From contig NW_026267104.1 of NCBI RefSeq assembly GCF_014633365.1, positions 2,294,001 to 2,358,000 of the forward strand: a stretch of 64,000 nt of DNA. Direction: 5' to 3'. The notes under the pieces are model-generated. The model was not told where the DNA came from, ran no database searches, and was given only the letters and a program-made list of their open reading frames with translations. How positions within the stretch are numbered: position 1 is the stretch's first letter; each line of letters opens with the position of its first letter. This stretch comes from Diospyros lotus. Its lineage: Eukaryota > Streptophyta > Magnoliopsida > Ericales > Ebenaceae. The translations under genes were made by a program, and so were the position numbers. This document shows, piece by piece, positions 11,267 to 23,069 of the stretch.

Positions 11267-13844
11267 ATGGCTTTCTTTAGTAAAGCAGGGAATATACTGA
11301 AGCAGACTGTGACCAGACACATCAATTCTGAAGTTTGTGGATCAACGCCGTCCATCTTCCAAGTGATGCGATCGATGTCTTCTTCAAAACTTTTTGTTGG
11401 AGGTGCATTCAGCTCTTTCAGATGGAAATTATGATATTCTCTTTATTATTGTTCTAATTTTTTTTTTTATTGGTATTGCAGGAATCTCATATGCTACAGA
11501 CGACATGAGTTTGAGAGAAGCTTTTGACAAGTATGGAGAAGTTATTGAAGGTATGCATTTAAGTTCATTTAAGTTCGGTCCATTATGTTAATGAAGTCCA
11601 GGTGCTTGTCAAAGTGATGTTCTCAATTTGCTGAATTGTTAATCATGTCCTGTTGAAATAGAAGTATACTCCCAATAAGAATAAGTCTGAACTAAAGTTG
11701 CAGGGAGTCATAGCATGTTTTTGTCACACAGAATCAAGAGTGATGTTTGGGACATACTTATTTTAGGTGGTCCTTGTTTGATGACTAAGATTTTGAATTA
11801 CTCTACTGGGTTTATGAATTTACAGCATGTTTCCCAGGTTTTTGATTATATATTACCTTACATTAACAATTATTGCCACATCCATTCAGCAATGACATTA
11901 TTTTTTGAATCTGTTAATGCATGATGGATTTCTTGTATCCTTAGCCTATTTAACCTAAATTTTGATGGGAAGTGGTATGCTGATAGGTTAAAAGTAAGGG
12001 GAATAGGATCAAGGTTTGTGAAGTGATTTGGATTTTTTTTGGGCACTAAATTGGGAATGAAGAAAAGTAAAGAGAGGGAAAAAGTATTTGCTTCATGAAG
12101 CCAAATATTCACTCAAAAAAATAGCTGAATTGCTCTATGATCATTTTCTGATTATGAAAAAGCTTTTTCTCCTTGTTCCGTCAGTATTCAAATAGGGACT
12201 AGTCTGGGGTGAAGAGACACCCCTGTTTGAAGATTTCAGACTGTGTTTGGGGAGCTAGGTTTTATACTTGTTTGGTAACTTTATGCTTAATGTAATCTGC
12301 TTGGCGTCATTGACAGCTCGAGTCATTATTGATCGTGATACTGGAAGATCCAGAGGGTTTGGATTTGTTACTTACACTAGTAGTGAGCAAGCTTCTGCTG
12401 CTATCCAGGCATTGGATGGACAGGTATTGTTTCTTTTTGCTGCTCACTGACATGCATTTAATGATGTGTAATGTAATGCCATCTCTGACATAAGTTTGAT
12501 GGTCCATCTCTCATAATTTATTAACAGTGGATGCTAGTCTGAGATTTTTTGGATCAGAACATATGTAGAAATATGTTGTTCTATAAGTGATGACCATGTA
12601 AGAAGAAGCTGAAAATCTCCTTGGATCAAGGAGCTTATCTTTATGACGAGGCTGTCATTTTCTGCAAGTGTTGGGAGTTTCTTCTGATTGTAGCTCTCCC
12701 TAGAGATTACAGATCATTAAAAAGTGGTACTTTTTATTTGTAAGAGTCATAGCATGGGTTCCTATCCATTTTTTGATTGTTCTATAAGTGGTACTTTACT
12801 TTGTTGATGACTATTTTTTGCATTATTTCTCATTTGATTGGTCAGGGATTGCCTTTGGCTTCTGAACACTGGGGTTGGGAGTGTTGATTGCAACATCTCA
12901 ATGACATGCATGGCTCAATTGATGAGTAAACCGAACTGGATCTAATAGATGTTAATAAACAAAAAAAAAAAAACACAATATCCCTTAGGTTTGGAGAGAT
13001 CAGCAGAGGATTAAGGTTTTAGCTTCTTGTAGTACGAGTACAGAATGTAGATATAGTTTTTTCTCCCTACTATTGCTAGAAATTGTAAGGTTCTTCTACT
13101 AAACCCTAAACTGGAAGGTCACAGTTTTGAGTTATGGAAACAGCTTCTTTGCAAAAGAGCAAGGGGAAGACAACTTACAAATTTGACCCTCCTTTAACTT
13201 GCGAACTGGGGAGCCTCGTGCAATGGGGATGCCTCTTTATTACCAAAAACTGTGTTTATTATTGCTATGTGTGGCTTAATACTTTATCCTTTCCAAATTA
13301 ATATTTGTTGGAACCTTTTTTGTTGACAGTGATGTTTTTGGTATGTTCATATCAGGATCTTCATGGCCGCAGGGTAAGGGTGAATTATGCAAATGATAGA
13401 CCACGAAGTGGAGGGTTTGGCGGTGGTGGCTATGGTGGCGGTGGTTTTGGCGGTGCTGGTGCTGGTGCTGATGGAGGTTTTGGAGGTGGTGGCTATGGCA
13501 ATGTTGGTAACTATGGGGGAGGGGACAACTATGGAAATGCAGGTGGTTATGGCGGTGGCAGTTATGGAAGTGGAGGCATGGGTAACAACAGTTACGGGGG
13601 CGGCAACTTTTCCCAAGGTGGCACTTCCCCAACCGCAACTGGTTATGACAGTGTGAACAGTGGAAGCCAGAGTTCTGGTGTTGCTGGGGGTGTTGGTGGA
13701 AGCTTCGCAAGTGCTGGATATGAGGGGGATCAGCTTGATAGCAATGATAACGAAGCTGAGGATGCTCCCGACAATTTTGGTGAAGATGGGAACTACAGAG
13801 ATGAAGATGATGAGAACGATGATGTTGCCAATCGGAAGGCCTGA
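11267..13844 (+). CDS. GR-RBP: Glycine-rich RNA-binding protein, mitochondrial type
   Basis: Four exons (11267-11402, 11482-11550, 12317-12423, 13356-13844) join in phase to 266 residues. The first 40 residues are basic and Ser/Thr-rich, as in a mitochondrial presequence, and lead into SSKLFVGG. One RRM spans about 40-118, with RNP2 (KLFVGGISY) and RNP1 ([10 protein letters not shown]). The C-terminal half is a Gly/Tyr-rich low-complexity tail, roughly 125-205, followed by an acidic tail (EAED, DEDDEND). Layout and sequence resemble Arabidopsis GR-RBP3/5 proteins, some of which act in organelle RNA editing or stress responses. Which paralogue this is cannot be told here. Glycine codons are mixed GGT/GGC/GGA, and the antisense strand therefore shows long spurious open frames. 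An Au-like SINE lies in intron 3. Confidence 0.93.
13105..13245 (+). mobile_element. Au-like SINE remnant in GR-RBP intron 3
   Basis: Visible landmarks of the Au SINE body occur in order: GGTCACAGTTTTGAGT (a decayed B box), GGAAACAGCTTCTTTGCAAA, GCAAGGGGAAGAC, then GGGAGCCTCGTGCAATGGG. The ends are decayed. Assignment rests on my memory of the Au family. Confidence 0.6.
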
Positions 13845-14400
13845 GAGATCAACTAGAAAAGCTTGCAACCATTGAGAAGAATGAGCATAAAGATGTTTTA
13901 GTATTATTTTTCATTCCCGTTTACCTAGTTTTTGTGCATCTCGTCCTACCCCCAGTTCCTATATTCAGCTTGATAAACTTTTAAGTTGGTGCTTTTTCTT
14001 TTTCTTTTTCTTTTAATTTATAAAATTTTATGTTGAAAAATCCTAATGTTATAAAATTTTCTGTTGGATCTCCTTGAACGCAATTGATTCTGGCACTGTT
14101 ACATTAAGCAGGTTCATTGTTGATCTTGTCGAATTACAAGATGTGTTATCTTTGTTGACCCTTTCAATTAAAACAACTTTGCCAACCCATTGATCATCAG
14201 GCAGGATGCAGGCGCAGTTAAACTCTCGGCGGAAAAGAAAATCATTCAAGCCTTGGAGGAAAGAACAAGACAATGTGAATTAAGAGTAAGGGGAGAAAGT
14301 AAAATTGCAACTGCAAGAATTACGTAGAACAACTTGGGTGTGTATTAATCACCACACTACTACTTCTACCTTGCAAAATCGTTTTGTTTAATACAAGGGC
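13845..14400. other. Convergent spacer between GR-RBP and POLAR-like
   Basis: This 556-bp stretch holds the two 3'UTRs. I see only AT-rich sequence with a TTTTTC run near 14000; no gene. Confidence 0.7.
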
Positions 14401-17400
14401 TCATCTTCGTCCAACGAAAACAATGCCATTTTCTGCACTAACTACACAAGAATTTTTCCTGGATTTCTCCACTATCTGCTTTATCAACAGGCTTTCCATC
14501 TCATCATCGCTATCGCCAGTTTCATCCCCCCGACTAAAATGCATATCACCAGATGAAATGTGTTCCTCCAACGAGCTTGTTAAGTTATCAGGAAACAGAG
14601 CTGGCGATGCTTTACTATTACCGGTTGTATGGTCTGGTTGGTAACCATTTTGATCAGACAATGCCGCGGGGGTATCTTGCCGGTCAGCCTCCTCAGACTC
14701 GTTCATCTTCATAAATTCATCATAAGCCTCATGGTATGCATCTAAAGCTTCCCCTGCCAGGTTGATAACTACAGCTTGGTCTAATGAGTCCGGTTCTTGC
14801 ATCACAATTGGACTTATTTTCTGAGAGGATGATCTTAATTTGCCCTCTGATAAATCCCTCAATAACATCTTATGCTCTGATTCCATAAAGTGAAGCTTCC
14901 TCTCGCTGGTTTCAAGTGCTTTCTCCAGCTCCTTGATGCGTTCTTCCATCCTCAATCGAATGACTTCATGCAGACGCAAGGTTAACTTGTGGGGAGAAAC
15001 CACATAGTTTGCTGTGTGTGGGGTGGAGGTGCCACTACCATCTTGGTCCGCACAAGGTTGGGGATAACCTTGCTTACCAAACATCTCAGGTACCAATTCA
15101 CCCTCAGTGATGCCTGGTATGAAGTCTGGGTCAGGCTGCAGAAAGTTTATGCCCTCCATTAAAAATTCGTAAAACCAACTAATTGATGGTACTAGTGAGA
15201 ATGAAGTTAAGAGGCATCATTTTAACTAAATGCAGAAAAGGGTCAAGGTCTTCCTGCCTATCTCAAATAAGGCATCTCATTGTGCATCATTAACAAGAAT
15301 AATTCATATGGAAAGTACATAAAACCGTCAGTTAAACACCACAGAAATTGAAATGAAAATGCCAGAGGCTTGATTGTCAAGTTATATATCAGTGGTACTA
15401 ATAAATGCATATTTACTTACAATAATAATAATAATACAAACATGTCAAGTTATATATCAGCGTTGCCCAGGTCACTACTTACGTTCATGAGATTGACCAG
15501 TGTTGGTCTGTGTTAAAAGAGGGTATCAGCAAGTGTAACCTATTGCATTATTTGCTTAAATGCACTCAAAATTTGATTTTTTTTCCCTTTTTTTGAAGCC
15601 TCAGAACACAATCCTTCATTACAACTATTTCTAACAAGTGGCTGATAGTCAGCAAGCAACTTTGGCCTGTTGGCAGGAGGTTCGCTGTCCCCCCTCCCCT
15701 CTGGTCAAGCCACAATATGGCACCTGAACTCGAAGCTATGGTCAGATCCAATAGGATCTGATCCCTTCAGATTCCACAGATCCAACTGACTGGGTCTGGT
15801 CCTAGTGTTAGACTTATTAATCTTTGAAACTTTTTTCTTAAATTTTTTAAAATTTGGAATGAGCCAGGTGGGCAAACGGGCCTTAGGCCAAGAACCCTAG
15901 GCTAGGCAGGGCCCTAGTATATTGGGTCAGGCCAGGTTTTTAGGCGGCTACACCTGATTGTCATCTCTACCTGAAGGGGTAGGCCCACACCTAAGACTGC
16001 CACACTCCAATGAAATAGGAATCCAATCAGAGATTGCCTGGGGCAGGGAAGATTGAATAATGTTTGGAAAATGCTCCTCTCAACATAAACAAATCAAAAA
16101 AATAATCTAAATGAGTCATCAAGTGGTTGACCATACACCCAACTCTTAACTCATAAAGTTATCCACCCTTCCAAAAAAAAATGCATAAGCTCCTTTGACT
16201 TAATGGAGAACTGCGTCATAGAGAGCACAGGGGCTAAATGTGCTTCAGTTTGGTGAGGCAGTCAGCTTCTAAGAAGAATGACCCAGATGTTTAAGAGGTT
16301 CTAGTGGACCCCCAAAATGGAGAAATCTCTCTCACTTAGTTGAATTCACCTAAGGAAACTATTTCTCATACACGGTTAAGTGCTGGCCTTCGCCTTTACC
16401 CAGTAGACCACAGAATACCAAGGTCCCCACAGCATGCTGGATCATTTGGAATGTTCATCCTAAAACCATACAGGTAAAGGCCAACGTAGAAATAAGAGCC
16501 AAGTTCTTGAGGAAGTCTAACACAAGATCCACAAGAAAAACCTTAGCAACACTTGGAAGCTCAATGAATAAGTCATTACACAAATGAATTTTATGTACAA
16601 TCTAAAACAGAGCATACAGGCTGCAGTCAATAAATTACCATGAAATGAAAATAGGCCACTGCCAAAACACCCAAAATTTTACTCTAGCCTGACAGCTATT
16701 TGGTAGTTATTCTCCTCAAAAAGTTTCACTAATTCTATCTCAATTACCCAATTCTAAATTTGCTCTAACCCTCAACTTACAACAATAGCAACAACATCAT
16801 CCCTACATAAATTATAGCTCTGTAATCATCTCTATCAATGCCATATCTTCTTTAAAGTCTTTCTTTCTTTTCTTTTTTTTTCTTTTACCTTCTATAAAGT
16901 CATTATATCTCATGTCATGTCTGGTTATCCTTCACCTTTTTTACAAACTTTTTCCATTCCATCCAATTGCCTCACATGTATGTATATTGGTCTTTCTGTC
17001 ACATGTTCAAACTATCTTAACTACACCTTGCATATCTTATCTTCAATAGATACCACTCAAATCTTAATATGCATAATCTTGTTCCTGATTTTGCCTTTTC
17101 TAGTATGGTTGCACATTCACCTTAACATTCTCAATTACACTCATACTTTTACATATCTTAATATTCAACAACCTAACATTCTAAGCCATATAATATAGAT
17201 AGCTGTGTGATAAAATTGATTTAAGGAATTTTATGATTGCATAAAATGTTGTTTGCACTCCACTTTATCCATCCTACTTTAATTCCATGAGTGCTTCACT
17301 TCTTTTTCAGCAATTAATCCAAGATACCTAAATTAATATTTTCTAGGAATAACTTTATATCCAAATCTCACTGCCACATCATCCACACTTCTATTTTTAC

Positions 17401-20400
17401 TAAACTTACATTCCCCATAGGTTTTGACCTACTCAACTTGAAGACTTTAGCATTCTTTTGTCTAAACCACCAAAATAATATTGTCTGCAAATAACATGAG
17501 CCAAAGCACCTACCCTCAACTTATTCCAAATATTTTAATATTGTCACGTAACAGGTCGTAATCCTACATTGATATGACCCTTCCCCAAACTAGGGAGTGT
17601 TTTTCCTCTTTAAGTCTGCAGTTGACATATTTAGTACAAATTGAATATCAATTATTTAGGTATTTCATTTTTTAAGCATTTGGATATGTTATGTAAGGTT
17701 ATTGGTGGTTTGTTGCCCTATTGGTATATTCGTAGGGTATTCTCCAGCCAAATAATTGAAATCACTGAAACAAGACGTTTATTATATTGTCTCAAGCAAG
17801 CAAATTTCATTGTTCTACATATCTCTATAAATTATTTGACATTTAAAAACCATAAAGAAACTGATAGCCAAGATAAGAATTAGGGTGCTCTGCTAATTTA
17901 ATTGACTTAAAATGGTTTTATTCTTGAGGTGCTGAATTTATTGACAAAATTGCATATGAACTACAATATTTTACAATTCTGTCTTTCTAATCAGAAGTAG
18001 CAATTAACATATCATACCAACATACTTTCCAATGAAGTTATTGTTCATATATATGTAGTTACACTTTAGGTTATCAGTTATCACCCCCCGTGCACTTTTT
18101 GGGTATGCCACTGCTATGATGCAGATTGTAAATCAACAAGCTACCAGGCATATAAAAACAATGGCATACAGGTGAGTACCTCAACCACATTTGACAGTCT
18201 TCCCTCCAAACTTGATGATTTCATGGTTAGTTCCAACCTTTCCAGTTCAGCTTCAAGCTCTGCTTCAATTTTACTCATAGATTTTGAATCATCTTCTGCC
18301 TTCTGATCAAGCAATTCTTTTGTATCAAATTTCACTGATCCAGCCAAATTATGTTCAGATGAAGATGAACCGTTAAGCGTGTCATGTGGCTCATAATGCT
18401 CACTGGAAAGCTCTTTCACGGTTAGTGAATCTTTCATCTCAAGTTCGTCTTGCAGATCTTGAACCAAGTTTTCAGTCTGCTTTAACAAGTGAGTCAATCT
18501 GTCTACCTCCCTTTTATTCGCTATAAGAGAAGATATTACGCCTATAGATACCCCAAGGCAGAAAATAAGTTCACCATGGGACGATCCTGATGAATGCAAC
18601 ACTGTTAGAGAACTGATATAATTTAGGGTCAGAATACTGGTATCACTTAAGTAAACGAATTGAGTGCCATATCAGAATACTGTTATTCTCAAACAGATAT
18701 TTTTCTTGATTCTGAAACTTCCTGTTTGCCCTCTACCCAGCTATTTTTCAAGTAATAAGGTTTCTATCAAAGGGGTACCTCTAGAACTATTGAGGTTGGA
18801 CTGCTCAGCTAGCAGAAATTCTCCTAGATCTAGACCAGCAGTAAAACAGTAGTTGTTTCTCTGTTATGGGCGATGGCTTCCACCGGGGCAAGACTGGCTT
18901 GGACAGAGAGGAAGCTTCAACTTCTGAGTCAATGCTAGTGGGTGAAAGGCAAGGAGTCTTGGGAGGTTATATATGAAATCACTGATAGACTGAAGTGGGG
19001 AGAAAGGCGATATGACCCTTTCTAGTATGAGCTCAAGGATGTCTTGTGGCAATTATTTTTGACAGGGATTTTTTAGGGTCAAAGGGAATGCGTTCTCTGA
19101 GGCTTGAGGTACTACTTTTCACGTGGCTACAACTAAGACTCTAAATCAATTATCTTCATTCACTACCATCTCATGAAACTTTTCTTTGAAGATGATGTTG
19201 AAACTTTATCTCATCATTGATTCATTCCTAATCTAGAGGATTAAATTAGAAAGGGCATTTGTTGTAAAATTTTCCATATTGTTCTTTTGCATGGATTTGT
19301 ATTGTCAATGTGACTTTTAGAAGTCAATTAATATTATGAATGACATGCCACTGACCCTATCTTGATTAGGATAGGATGCAGTTGATGATGATGATGGAAT
19401 CTAAAGAAAATTTTACAAATGAATAAAAAGGTCAAAGGCTTTATTATTGAGAAAATAAATGAAGCTTATTCAATAGCCATCACAAATTTCATTACTTTTC
19501 TTCCATTTTCCATTACATCCTTAATGGTATCATTTCTGGTCTTCCTAGGTATTCTATGTCCTTTTTTTAGTATCCCTAGTTTGGTTAGAGAAGTTACATA
19601 AAGGCTTTCTTTGAGAGGGTGAGGTGGTCTCAATTTTATTCTTTGACAGGGCGGGAGAGGTGAACTCTGTCTGGGGATATTATCCACTGCCAGTCCCAAG
19701 CCAGGATAAAGGAGGAGGGTTGTGTTAGATAACCGACAACCAACATAAAACCTAGTTAGATCCAAAACATGAACTCTAGACAAACTATGAAAAACCGTTG
19801 GGGTGTAACCCTTCATGGCGATGTGCTACACTACCCGCATGTAGTGTCAAGTGAGCTAGGGCCGCTGCATCGACGCCCGGATGTAATGACAAATGAGCAA
19901 GGGTTCTCGCATTTGCTTGGATGAATACGAGTAAAGAAGCTAGTCCAAAATCAAAAACAAAATCAAATTCAAAGCCAAAGCCAAAATCAAAATCATAGAT
20001 TAAAGATTAAGTCATGGAACATAAGAACATTAACAGGCAAAACTATGGAAGTGGTAGATGTGATGATTAGGAGAAAAATTAATATTATGTGCCTTCAAGA
20101 GATGAGATAGGTAGGGAAAAAAGCAAAAACTTTATCAAAAACTATATATAAAATATGGTACACAGGAAATGATCGAGCGAAAAATGAAATGGAGATTATT
20201 ATGGATAAAAGCTTAGTAGATGAGGTAGTGGATATAAAGAGAATAAGGGATAGAATTATTATGGTAAATGTTGGTCTAGGAAGAATAACTATGAATATCT
20301 TTAGGACACATACACCACAAGCGGGGTTAGATGAGGAGATAAAAGCAAAATTCTGGGAAGACCTAGAGGGACTCATACAAATAATACCAAGAGGAGAGAA

Positions 20401-23069
20401 AGTGATTATAGGAGGTGACTTAAATGGTCACGTGAGTAAGAGACAAAAGCGGCTATAGAAAGGTACATGGAGGGTATGGATTCGGAGAAATTAATAATGA
20501 GGGTAAGTCTATTCTAGATTTTGCTAAGTCATATGGGTTCATCATAACCAATACTAAATTCAAAAAACGGGACAAACACTTAATCACATATAAAAATGTT
20601 ACATCAAGCACCTAAATAGATTACTTCCTCATGAGACAAGAGGATCGATTATGCTGTAGGGATTGTAAGGTGATACCGGGGGAGTGTTTGACTACTCAAC
20701 ATAAACTTTTGGTATTTGACGTTCAAGTAAGAAATTGGAAGAGAAAAAATCACATAAAACAAAATCTAAGAATTAGGTGGTGGGATTTAAAAGGGGAAAA
20801 ACAATGGCTAAAATGGAGAAATGTATCGGGGGTGTCATGTGATGGTAAAATCCCATTAAAACTGAAAGGAAAATTCTATAGGACAGCTATAGGACCAGTT
20901 TTGTTGTATGACTCAGAAAGTTGGGCAGTCAAATACCAGCATGAGCAAAAGACGAGCGTAGCGAAGATGAGGATGCTAGGATGGATGTGCGGCCATACAA
21001 GAAAAGATAAAATTAGAAATGAGGTTATTCGTAATAAGGTAGGAGTAGTGCCAATCGATGAGAAGATGAGAGAGACTAAACTAAGATGGTTTGATCATGT
21101 GAGAAGAAGACCAAGAGACGCTCTTGTGAGAAGAGTTGATGAAATAGAACAATTAGTCAAAAAAAAGGTAGAGGCAGACCCAAGAAGACTTTGGAAGAGA
21201 CATTAAAATTTGATATGAAGTGTATGGGCATAAATGAAGATATGACAAAAGACAGAAATACAAGGAAGTCTAGAATTCATGTAGCCAACCCCACATAGTG
21301 GGATAAAGGCTGGATATGTTGTTGTTGTTGTAGGGTGGGGGAGGTGGTGTCAATTTTAAGTACCATTTAGTAGGGTGGTGGAAGGTGTGATTGCCCATTA
21401 GGAGAAGTACCTTCAAAGGTCTACAAATGAGAGAATTAGTCATTGGCATAGAAATATCAAGGATAAATACAGTTCTTTTGGGAGGTTGGCCTACTAGGGT
21501 GCTTAGGATCCCTTAGGGGGATTATGTAGGCGTGAGATCAATATTTTAGATGCATCTTAACAGGGTATGAGTGAGGTTCCAAATAGATAGATGGTTCCCC
21601 CACAGGCCATCAAGTGTTTGGGGAGATTAGTTCACTTGCATTGCTAGGACCCATCAACAGGTTGTGCTTCGGCGGTGGATTATTCAAGGATGGGACAAAT
21701 TTTTTAGATGCATCTTGTTAAAATTAGGTGTAGGGAACAAGTGAGGTTCTTACTAGATACATGGTTCCAGCATAGCCCACATTTCCTGACCTTTTTAATA
21801 TCACTAGAAATAAACTTTGGCAAGGGTATGTTTCCTCTCCTCCTTTTAAGTTATTGTATGGTCCCCAATTTAGACATAATCTTCAGTACTGGGAAATTGA
21901 TCCTGGTTTATTCATCAAAAATAGAAAACAAACATAGAACAAGAAGATAGCAGTGCTTGAATTCTCAAAACTGATTCTGAGGTAAACCTGGTGAGGCCGC
22001 AGTTAGGATTCTAAGGTAAACTACTGCAAATTGAAAAGAAATATTATTATCTTGAAATTTGAATGCAAGAAAAACAAAAGAAAATAAATTATAAGACAGA
22101 GTTCTTGATATTGTATCATATTCATGCATATATTGAAAAGAAAATTTATCCAGAGAAAATTAACATACCAGCTAATGAATGGAAAAGTTTTCCATCAACC
22201 AGTTTACTAGAACTGTTCAATTTTGCATTGGGACCTTTCCCTGCCTTAAGTCTCCTCCTCAGTGGTTCCATGGACCCAGCATTTGGTAGTGAAAGAACCC
22301 TAGAGGCAGTCGTATTCTCCACTGAACAGATTTTCTTGTTCAACTTATTTTCGTCAATTTCAATGTGCGAAGAAAGCGAACCATCCATTGCTTTGCTGAT
22401 TATTCTCCTTCCATCTGTCACAATACATGGTCTAGCAGCTGGGGAAGACAGTGAGGGAACACAACTAAGCACATACTCTTTCATTCCAATATGTTCCTTA
22501 TATAATTGAGCCATAACACAACTTTCTAGGGAAGTTAAAGGTTTAATGAATTGCATGTTGGACCATATACTCCTTAGAGAACTTCTAGTCCTTGCAAACC
22601 TGTAAGATGTGCCTACTTCTGTCGTAGAAGTTTCAGGAAAAGAATTGCCAGATTTCTCGGACACATTGGGATTTCCATCTAAAACTTCCCATGCCTTGTG
22701 AAAGTCTTCATTGCTCAAATACTTAGCAGGAAAACTTGATATAGAGAGTAAATTGCAGTCATCGTGATTGCCCACATTATCTAGTTTCTTATTGTCAAGC
22801 TCACTAGCAGAAGCCACATCAGTTGCTGAAGCATTTTGCTCAACTTGTAATTCTGTTTCTATGGAAACATCACCATCTTGCATTTTTGCCTGCGTCAATC
22901 TGCCGAAGAGATGACTCTTGTCACGAAGAAGCCCCGTGACAGGTGATAACTCTTGTCTCACAAACTTGGACTCAAAGTCCGGCGAACTTTGCCTATCCCT
23001 CGAAAGATTCTGCCAGTGTTTGACTGCATATCCTGCACTGGCAGCTGCAATAGCAATCCACAAGTCCAT
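14401..23069 (-). CDS. POLAR-like protein (POLAR LOCALIZATION DURING ASYMMETRIC DIVISION family)
   Basis: Three exons on the minus strand, 23069-22169, 18586-18180 and 15135-14401, join in phase to 680 residues. POLAR marks one side of dividing stomatal-lineage cells and scaffolds GSK3-like kinases; the function of POLAR-like proteins is less clear. Visible: an N-terminal hydrophobic stretch (IAIAAASAGYAVKHW, residues 4-18); a second hydrophobic segment with ELIFCLGVSIGVISSLIA just after the exon 1/2 joint (about 306-324), followed by a coiled coil (REVDRLTHLLKQTENL, then an acidic ELEAELERLE run); and in exon 3 the conserved TSTPHTANYVVSP and a second coiled coil (EERIKELEKALETSERKLH). The C terminus is acidic and ends IVFVGRR. 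Introns are large (3.58 kb and 3.04 kb) and hold LINE copies. The joint residues match the family as I recall it. Confidence 0.86.
15136..18179 (-). other. POLAR-like intron 2
   Basis: A 3.0-kb intron. Besides a decayed RTE remnant at about 16780-17530 it shows only AT-rich sequence and short runs such as (AAT)n near 15420. No gene is supported. Confidence 0.7.
16780..17530 (-). mobile_element. Strongly decayed RTE-type LINE remnant
   Basis: Reads in the same direction as the POLAR-like gene. The stretch shares ordered blocks with the minus-strand RTE copy at 41991-43528: a CAACAA-rich start, CTTTTCTAGTATGGTTGCACATTC.CCTTAACAT, CCAAGATA.C, TATTTTTACTAAACTTACATTCC and TTGTCTGCAAATAACAT. It has many indels and no intact frame, so it is an old insertion. 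Ends are approximate. Confidence 0.65.
19639..21340 (+). mobile_element. RTE-type LINE with internal deletion of the reverse transcriptase
   Basis: An endonuclease-type fragment lies at about 20050-20455 (ends VIIGGDLNGHVS, the EEP-family DLN signature). It is followed by the element's C-terminal region at 20631-21206 ([25 protein letters not shown]). The segment between, which should hold the reverse-transcriptase palm, is missing: WWDLKGEKQ runs straight into WLKWRN. The 3' end reads GTAGCCAACCCCACATAGTG and ends in (GTT)n at about 21318-21331. An 18-bp flanking repeat, GAGGTGGTSTCAATTTTA with one mismatch, sits at 19621-19638 and 21341-21358. Several frame breaks make it non-autonomous. 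It is antisense within the POLAR-like gene. Confidence 0.8.
21480..21880 (+). mobile_element. Possible L1-type LINE remnant (zinc-binding RT C-terminal region)
   Basis: A frame at about 21708-21830 reads VRFLLDTWFQHSPHFLTF, resembling the V.FW.D.W....L...FP region downstream of plant L1 reverse transcriptases. A second related stretch, VRFQIDRW-like, lies near 21565-21600. The frame is otherwise broken. Weak call. Confidence 0.3.

Larger units (their letters stand above)
18587..22168 (-). other. POLAR-like intron 1
   Basis: A 3.6-kb intron. It holds an internally deleted RTE LINE in the antisense direction (19639-21340) and a possible L1-type remnant after it. The stretch 18600-19600 shows nothing I can name. 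Confidence 0.7.

Noticed and set aside
13276..13868. Long open frames antisense to, and in other frames of, the GR-RBP last exon
   Set aside because: They are by-products of the glycine-rich GGN repeats; composition is His/Thr- or Val/Met-biased with no domain.
18600..19100. Non-AT-rich stretch in POLAR-like intron 1 considered as part of a retrotransposon
   Set aside because: All frames are broken and I could not match any motif, so no call was made.
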